From: a virus
Direction: 5' to 3' (one strand)
Length of the DNA: 25,940 bases
IMG/VR virus record: IMGVR_UViG_3300009079_000111
Span: 1-25,940 of that record
This document shows, piece by piece, positions 21,498 through 25,940 of the stretch. Each line of letters begins with the position of its first letter. The stretch's first letter is position 1. Both the position numbers and the translations under genes were made by a program. Below the pieces are notes generated by a model. The model had not been told where the DNA came from. It was given only the letters and a program-made list of their open reading frames with translations, and made no database searches.

Positions 21498-22280
21498 TTA
21501 ATCAACCACAGTCATGCCGTCGCTGACAAGAGCCTTTTGAGCGGCGGCGGGATCGGACATGGCGAGCTTGTCAAATTCGCCGCGTGTCATGGTTTTTCCG
21601 TTTGAACCGCTACCGTTGCCACCGCCCGGTGCTTGCGAGCCGTTTTGATTGGCCCCGCGCAGCATCTTGTCACGGCCCGAGTGGCTTGAAATCAGGTGTT
21701 CAATTGCCTCATCAAAGGACGCGGCCTCGCCGGGGTTTTCCGGTGAATAGATCGCATTCCCGTTTCCATCTTTCGAGACCATCCCGCCAGTTTCATCCAA
21801 GCTGAAATTGCCACCAAAGATTGCTTCGATCATGTCAGCGGGAAGGGATACCTTTTCGCGCAGGTATTCAGACCGGCTGAAAGCGCCCGTGATCTTTTCG
21901 GTGCGCAAGCTGGCCTTGAGGGTTTCGTTCTCGGCCACGACTGGCTTGTACTTGTCCTCTACGGCCTTGATCACCTCTGCCTTGACGCGCTCGACTTCGC
22001 CAGCATCGACCAGCTTCTTGTCATCAAGGTTCGACATGGTTTCAAGAGCCTTGCGAGCGGCGGCAGGGTCCAGATCGCCAAAGGCTTCCAGAGCGGTCTG
22101 TGAGGCAGCGGCCTCTTCCCGGCGCGTCTTGTTCTCGACGCCCAGATCAATGATCTTCTGGTGCATACCGGGTGGGTCGAGGGCGACCTCCTTGCCAGCA
22201 TTCATGTAGATTGGTTTTCCATCCCGCAGTTCGGCATAGACTTTACCATCGGTTTCGAAAGTTTTCAGTTCAAAGGACAT
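21498..22280 (-). CDS. Capsid scaffolding protein (DUF6651-like)
   Basis: A 260-residue, acidic and strongly helical protein. An N-terminal part (FELKTFETDGKVYAELRDGK) leads to long charged helices (DLGVENKTRREEAAASQTAL; EVIKAVEDKYKPVVAENETL), a segment SLPADMIEAIFGGNFSLDET, a Gly/Asn/Ser linker (about 210-228) and a short C-terminal helix GEFDKLAMSDPAAAQKAL. Long helices, a flexible linker and a terminal helix that could bind coat are typical of scaffolds lying between portal and capsid genes. No protease motif is seen, so the scaffold is probably expelled rather than self-cleaved. AGGAG precedes the ATG. Confidence 0.8.
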   Translation of the reverse strand: MSFELKTFETDGKVYAELRDGKPIYMNAGKEVALDPPGMHQKIIDLGVENKTRREEAAASQTALEAFGDLDPAAARKALETMSNLDDKKLVDAGEVERVKAEVIKAVEDKYKPVVAENETLKASLRTEKITGAFSRSEYLREKVSLPADMIEAIFGGNFSLDETGGMVSKDGNGNAIYSPENPGEAASFDEAIEHLISSHSGRDKMLRGANQNGSQAPGGGNGSGSNGKTMTRGEFDKLAMSDPAAAQKALVSDGMTVVD

Positions 22281-22304
22281 TTTTCATTCTCCTTGACCAT
22301 CCGG

Positions 22305-23798
22305 TCATTTTCGCGCACGTCCGAGCGCTGTGATGTTGCCCTTATTAGGCAGCACTTCGTCATCGGAAGCCTCCTCATCCAGAAGTTCCAATTCATCCTC
22401 ATCTTTCCTAAAGCTCCGGTCCAGAATTCCCCGGCGCACGGCCTCTCTAATGGCGGCGGCGGTTGAAATCATAGGCACGGCGGCTGTCGCCATTGTCAGG
22501 ACATGGGCAAAGCTCTCATCATCGCCATATCCAAGGTCGAATTCAGTGTCGATCACAACGTCACCAGAGAATTCCTCTTTGACCCATTTGCCCGTGAGCG
22601 TAAGGCAGCGTTCGAGCGCCGCTTTGAGGTTCAGCGCCCATGCCTGAATGGCAGCATTGCCCTTTTGGGCGGCAAAGGCGGTTGTCACGACCGTCAGGTT
22701 TCCAGACTGCGCTGTCAGGGGCTGTCGCCCTAGCTCGCGCAATTCCCTGATTGTGTCCTTGATATTGTCAGCCAAGAACCGGAGCGATTGAGAGTTTGGC
22801 TCGATGTATCCCCATGATCCAGCCGTGCCGCTTGCGCCGACCCCGCCGTACAGGACGGTATGAGGTGAAACGCGAATGGGAACAGGCTCGCCAGAACCAT
22901 CAACCTCGGGGTCGATCCCATTGGCTGACAACATCGGGAACCCTGTCAACGTCCATATATTCTTGAGGGCGCTTTCCTGCTGGAATAGCTCAACCTGCAA
23001 GTCAGCCGCGTCACGCATGGGTGGGTGCATAGTCCACGACGATCCGATACGCCGCCCGGTCGCGAACGGCACAAGGGGGATTTCGTCAATCGTCATCGCC
23101 CGAGCGGGCTGGAATAGCTCCCATTTGTCGGGTCGATCCTTGACCTCGCGCCAAAGCTCGAAAGTTGGCTTGCCCACCGCCACATCATCAAGCACTTCAC
23201 GGTTGAACACGCGGACCTGCTTGACCTCTGTCTCTTCGAAGTCATCACTCATCACGGTTTCGACTTCCATCAGCCGCGCGTGAACAATCTGCTCGACCCC
23301 GGCGATAACCTGTGAGCGAACCGCGATGACGCTCTCCGCCGGGTATCTGACCCAGAACGGTCGAACCCCGGCGATGCGCTCATCCTCGACGCTGGCGTCA
23401 GCGGGTAGCTTTTCGTTGCTCGAATAGTCCACTAAAATCCAGTCGATGGATGAATTGATCCCGGCAAAGAAAACATCACCGGCGAAGCTGTGAATTGATG
23501 ATCCGCGCCCGTCCACGTTGTCAGAGAATTCGATGAACTTTTCCGGCGTGTCCTCGCTCAAGACAACCTCAGCCGAGAATGGCCGCTGCGCCAAGTTCTC
23601 AACAATGTCCCGGTACACGTTTGTCATCCGAGCATTCTTGCGCCGAAATTCATATGCCTTGTCATCCTCGTCAGGGAATTGTGGCAGATAATCAGGGCGC
23701 GTCCGCATAACCTCAACACCCCCCATGATTGCCGAGACCTTAGACCAATAGGGAGCCATTGCCACATGATCGCGGGACGGAGTGCTTGGGTTTTTCAT
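22305..23798 (-). CDS. Portal protein (DUF4055-like)
   Basis: A 497-residue protein. It opens with a helix (MAPYWSKVSAIMGGVEVMRT) and YLPQFPDEDDKAYEFRRKNA, then RMTNVYRDIVENLAQRPFSA. The middle has DEIPLVPFATGRRIGSSWTM followed by PPMRDAADLQVELFQQESAL and LTGFPMLSANG, the main DUF4055 signature, and the C-terminal third has AAQKGNAAIQAWALNLKAAL, the long helix that lines the portal tunnel. Length is normal. Twelve copies would form the DNA entry gate and the terminase dock. Its ATG overlaps the terminase stop (ATGA at 23798..23795). Confidence 0.9.
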   Translation of the reverse strand: MKNPSTPSRDHVAMAPYWSKVSAIMGGVEVMRTRPDYLPQFPDEDDKAYEFRRKNARMTNVYRDIVENLAQRPFSAEVVLSEDTPEKFIEFSDNVDGRGSSIHSFAGDVFFAGINSSIDWILVDYSSNEKLPADASVEDERIAGVRPFWVRYPAESVIAVRSQVIAGVEQIVHARLMEVETVMSDDFEETEVKQVRVFNREVLDDVAVGKPTFELWREVKDRPDKWELFQPARAMTIDEIPLVPFATGRRIGSSWTMHPPMRDAADLQVELFQQESALKNIWTLTGFPMLSANGIDPEVDGSGEPVPIRVSPHTVLYGGVGASGTAGSWGYIEPNSQSLRFLADNIKDTIRELRELGRQPLTAQSGNLTVVTTAFAAQKGNAAIQAWALNLKAALERCLTLTGKWVKEEFSGDVVIDTEFDLGYGDDESFAHVLTMATAAVPMISTAAAIREAVRRGILDRSFRKDEDELELLDEEASDDEVLPNKGNITALGRARK

Positions 23799-25222
23799 CG
23801 TTGCCTTCCTTGCTTGGCTCGCGGCGGTGCCAATGTCAGGGCCATGAACGCCCTTGAGGCCGCATCAACTTGGTCAGCAAATTTGCCAGACGGAAAACTT
23901 GCAAGCTCATTAATAAAATCGCGGTTCCAATCCCCTTTGACAAGCAAAACATTCCCCGCGTCAATCTGAGCTGCAAGAGGTGTCGCCCTTGTCACCTTGT
24001 CACCAGTCTCCGGTGTAGCGCGATAAACCAATCCTGCCAAGCTCGCCAGTAGCGACTGGACCTGAGCTTTACCGGCCTGACCGGGGTCTTGTGGCAGCGA
24101 GCCTTCGACCCCCCGGCCATCTATGGCAGCGGTGTTCTTGATCAGGGCCGTAACATCCGCCGGGCCGAGCTGACCTTTCACCACATCGACAATAACCGTT
24201 CGTCCGTCAGGTAGCCGACCGATGCGAACCCCGGCGGTCCTTGCGGCGCTCACATCAGCGGTCGCGGCCAAGTCCCACCCCCTGACCTCTCTGACGCAGA
24301 CCGGCGGCGCTTGGATCACTTCCATCTTGTGGGGCTTGAACAGGCCACCCTCTCGTGGCGCTGGCCTTTGCTGATACTGGCCAGCATGTGCGAACGGACC
24401 CAGAACTTTCTTGTCGCGCTCAACCGTCTTGCGGCTGAACCGATCCGGCATAAGAAGCTCGCCCTCTTTGGTCCTTGGGTCTTTGAACCCGATAGAGGTG
24501 GTACGCGCCCGATCAGGTTCGTATTCCATCGGCAACATCAAATGCTCATACCCAAAGTCGTTCTCGAGGATGTAGCCTGACACGTCGCCCTCGTGCAGTC
24601 GCTGCATGACAATGATGATCACCGAGCTATCGGGATTATTCAGGCGCAGTGGCAGGGTCTCAGAGAATACCCGGTTCGCGGTCTCGCGCTCAACGTCAGA
24701 GTAGGCTTTCTCAGGTGACAGGGGATCATCCCAGATCACAAAGTCGCCACGCTTGCCTGTCATGCCCTTGACTGCGCTCGCCTGACGGAACCCGCGCTTG
24801 TCATTCTCGAAGTACCGTTTCTCGTTCTGGTCGCTTGTCATCTGCACTGGCCAGCGGGATTGATACCAGTCGCTTTCGATCAATAGCCGGGACTTCCTGT
24901 TATCCCTGATCGCCAAGTCCTGTTCATGTGAGGCTGACAGGATGCGCGAGTGAGGCATACCTTTCGGCCCCCATAGCCACGCGGGAAAAAACACGCCGAC
25001 CATTGAGGACTTCGAGGTTCCCGGCGGGATGTTGATCAACAGTCGGCTGATCTTCCCGTCAACCGCCGCCTCAAGGTGTTCTGCCATCGCATCCATGTGC
25101 CATCCGTGCAGGTAGGTCTGACCGGGGTCGATCACGGGCCAGCCCCTCTTGAGGAAGTATGACAGAGACCGACTGCACATTTCCTTTTCGGCGGCAACAA
25201 TGTCCTGAGGTGTCAGCCGCAT
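23795..25222 (-). CDS. terL: Terminase large subunit
   Basis: A 475-residue packaging motor protein. ATPase domain: Walker A-like PPGTSKSS (66-73), Walker B DFVIWDD (160-166), and a coupling motif VIIIVMQRLHEGD (201-213). Nuclease domain of RNase H fold: first acid D317 in RGWDLAATAD, second D379 in SLPQDPGQAGK, third in FADQVDAAS (D450 or D453). All expected catalytic residues are present. It translocates DNA through the portal and cuts concatemers. The start overlaps the small-subunit stop (TGATG at 25224..25220) and the stop overlaps the portal start. Family is closest to the Terminase_6 type by motif style; the packaging mode cannot be told from sequence alone. Confidence 0.95.
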   Translation of the reverse strand: MRLTPQDIVAAEKEMCSRSLSYFLKRGWPVIDPGQTYLHGWHMDAMAEHLEAAVDGKISRLLINIPPGTSKSSMVGVFFPAWLWGPKGMPHSRILSASHEQDLAIRDNRKSRLLIESDWYQSRWPVQMTSDQNEKRYFENDKRGFRQASAVKGMTGKRGDFVIWDDPLSPEKAYSDVERETANRVFSETLPLRLNNPDSSVIIIVMQRLHEGDVSGYILENDFGYEHLMLPMEYEPDRARTTSIGFKDPRTKEGELLMPDRFSRKTVERDKKVLGPFAHAGQYQQRPAPREGGLFKPHKMEVIQAPPVCVREVRGWDLAATADVSAARTAGVRIGRLPDGRTVIVDVVKGQLGPADVTALIKNTAAIDGRGVEGSLPQDPGQAGKAQVQSLLASLAGLVYRATPETGDKVTRATPLAAQIDAGNVLLVKGDWNRDFINELASFPSGKFADQVDAASRAFMALTLAPPRAKQGRQR

Positions 25223-25749
25223 CAGTCCTCACTGTACTCGCTGGCCTCAAGGTCGATGACCTCAGCGTTGTCCACGATTTCCTTCAGGGTCTCATCCGAA
25301 AGCTTGCTCGGGTCTACCGTCAGCTTTTCGATGTTCTCATTGATAACGTGCTTCTTGTCAGCCTGATCCAAGTGCTGTTTTCCGAGCCATATAAGCATGG
25401 CCGGATTGCGGTCATATATAGCCGCTGCATACTGCGCCCGGCGCAAGCTCATCCGCCCGCCAGCACTGTATTTTAGGTAAACTGACCTGAAGGACGGAAA
25501 CCCATGTTTCTTGCAAAGCGCCTCAAGTGTTTGCTGTGTGAGTTGCATCACATCGCGCACTTCCTCGGCTGAGGCTTGCCACCGACACATGCGGATTACT
25601 TGCTGGAATTCCTGATCATCCAGCGCGGCTATCTGGTCTCTGCCGGGTTTGATCTTTTCCTCGCCATTGAGCTTGGTGCCAAAGTCGGCGTCGCCCATTG
25701 GTGCTGTGACCTTGCGCTGACGTGGCGCGTTCTTGATCATCTTGACCAT
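25222..25749 (-). CDS. Terminase small subunit (probable)
   Basis: About 175 residues. The frame is open to a TTG at 25827, but I prefer ATG at 25749 with AAAGGA nine bases upstream; ATG at 25740, in ATGA overlap with the small upstream ORF, is a near alternative. Residues about 60-95 (VIRMCRWQASAEEVRDVMQL, TQQTLEALCKKHG) look like a helix-turn-helix. The following RMSLRRAQYAAAIYDRNPAM and LIWLGKQHLDQADK are the standard 'slRraq......g....lIwLGKq.Lgq.d' motif of small terminases. The last 30 residues are acidic. It recognises phage DNA and stimulates the large subunit encoded next to it. Confidence 0.85.
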   Translation of the reverse strand: MVKMIKNAPRQRKVTAPMGDADFGTKLNGEEKIKPGRDQIAALDDQEFQQVIRMCRWQASAEEVRDVMQLTQQTLEALCKKHGFPSFRSVYLKYSAGGRMSLRRAQYAAAIYDRNPAMLIWLGKQHLDQADKKHVINENIEKLTVDPSKLSDETLKEIVDNAEVIDLEASEYSED

Positions 25750-25865
25750 CCGGTCTGTCCTTTCGCTGTCCAGCGCTGCGGGTCGAGGCACAAAAGGGAG
25801 GAAAGGCCCCGACCCGCCTTGAGCCAATCACGCACTGAGGATTGCAACTGGCTTGGCGGGGACAT
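25737..25865 (-). CDS. Small ORF upstream of terminase (42 residues), uncertain
   Basis: A frame starting MSPPSQLQSSVRDWLKAGRG, then LSSLLCLDPQRWTAKGQTGW and SR. AAGGTG lies about nine bases before the ATG, and its stop overlaps a possible small-terminase ATG in an ATGA arrangement (25740..25737). This fits the coupling style of the operon. The product shows no known motif. It conflicts with the longest version of the small-terminase frame, so only one of the two can be fully right. Confidence 0.35.
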   Translation of the reverse strand: MSPPSQLQSSVRDWLKAGRGLSSLLCLDPQRWTAKGQTGWSR

Positions 25866-25940
25866 TACCGATGACACCTTGCCATGACAACAGCGGGTGC
25901 GTTCCTACATATCGGGGGGGACACGGGGGACATGCGGGGG
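25865..25940 (-). CDS. Possible 3' end of an upstream gene (right edge), uncertain
   Basis: An open frame from the right edge to a TAA that overlaps the next ATG (TAATG at 25867..25863). Its last residues are MSPVSPPICRNAPAVVMARC, then HR. The coupling suggests a real gene, but its codons (ATA, TGT, AGG) differ from the usual choice here and the edge is a G-run-rich repeat. Too short to assign. Confidence 0.2.
   Translation of the reverse strand, partial: PRMSPVSPPICRNAPAVVMARCHR

Overview
The window is about 26 kb of the late (virion structure and assembly) region of a long-tailed double-stranded DNA phage or prophage. All credible genes lie on the minus strand, so the biological order runs from the right edge to the left: DNA packaging, capsid, neck, tail, host-contact proteins. 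The DNA is moderately GC-rich. The proteins look like those of siphophages infecting Alphaproteobacteria, possibly Rhodobacteraceae; that host guess is inference from general protein style only. No integrase, repressor or lysis gene is in the window, so lifestyle cannot be judged.

Head module (about 25.9 to 19.06 kb): one or two doubtful small ORFs, small terminase, large terminase, a DUF4055-type portal, a scaffold, a P22-type major capsid protein, a probable head-decoration protein, a 43-residue gene and a connector-like protein. Genes are tightly coupled by TGATG, TAATG or ATGA overlaps. Intrinsic terminators follow the capsid gene and the connector gene.

Non-coding and accessory island (about 19.06 to 15.68 kb): a gene-free stretch of roughly 550 bp full of inverted repeats is followed by nine small genes that are not virion components. 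They include a FkbM-like methyltransferase with altered motifs, an HNH endonuclease, several short proteins of the type usual in phage early regions, and two very short ORFs. The island ends in a hairpin, a 14-bp tandem repeat, an inverted repeat and a probable promoter.

Neck and MuF module (15.68 to 9.37 kb): four small head-completion or unassigned proteins, then a 1335-residue MuF-type head protein with a C-terminal extension of more than 900 residues (a DUF3626-like segment and then diverged repeats), an 87-residue partner, a gp10-like neck protein and a tail terminator.

Tail module (9.29 kb to the left edge): the tail tube protein followed by a strong terminator, two overlapping tail-assembly chaperone frames joined by an apparent programmed -1 frameshift at GGGAAATTTC, a 2024-residue tape measure with four exact-length 81-bp repeats, and three distal tail proteins. 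Two of these share a chitin-binding-like module; the last is cut by the window edge.

The points most worth pursuing are the giant MuF protein with its candidate effector extension, the structured non-coding island with its accessory genes inside the late operon, and the frameshift site.
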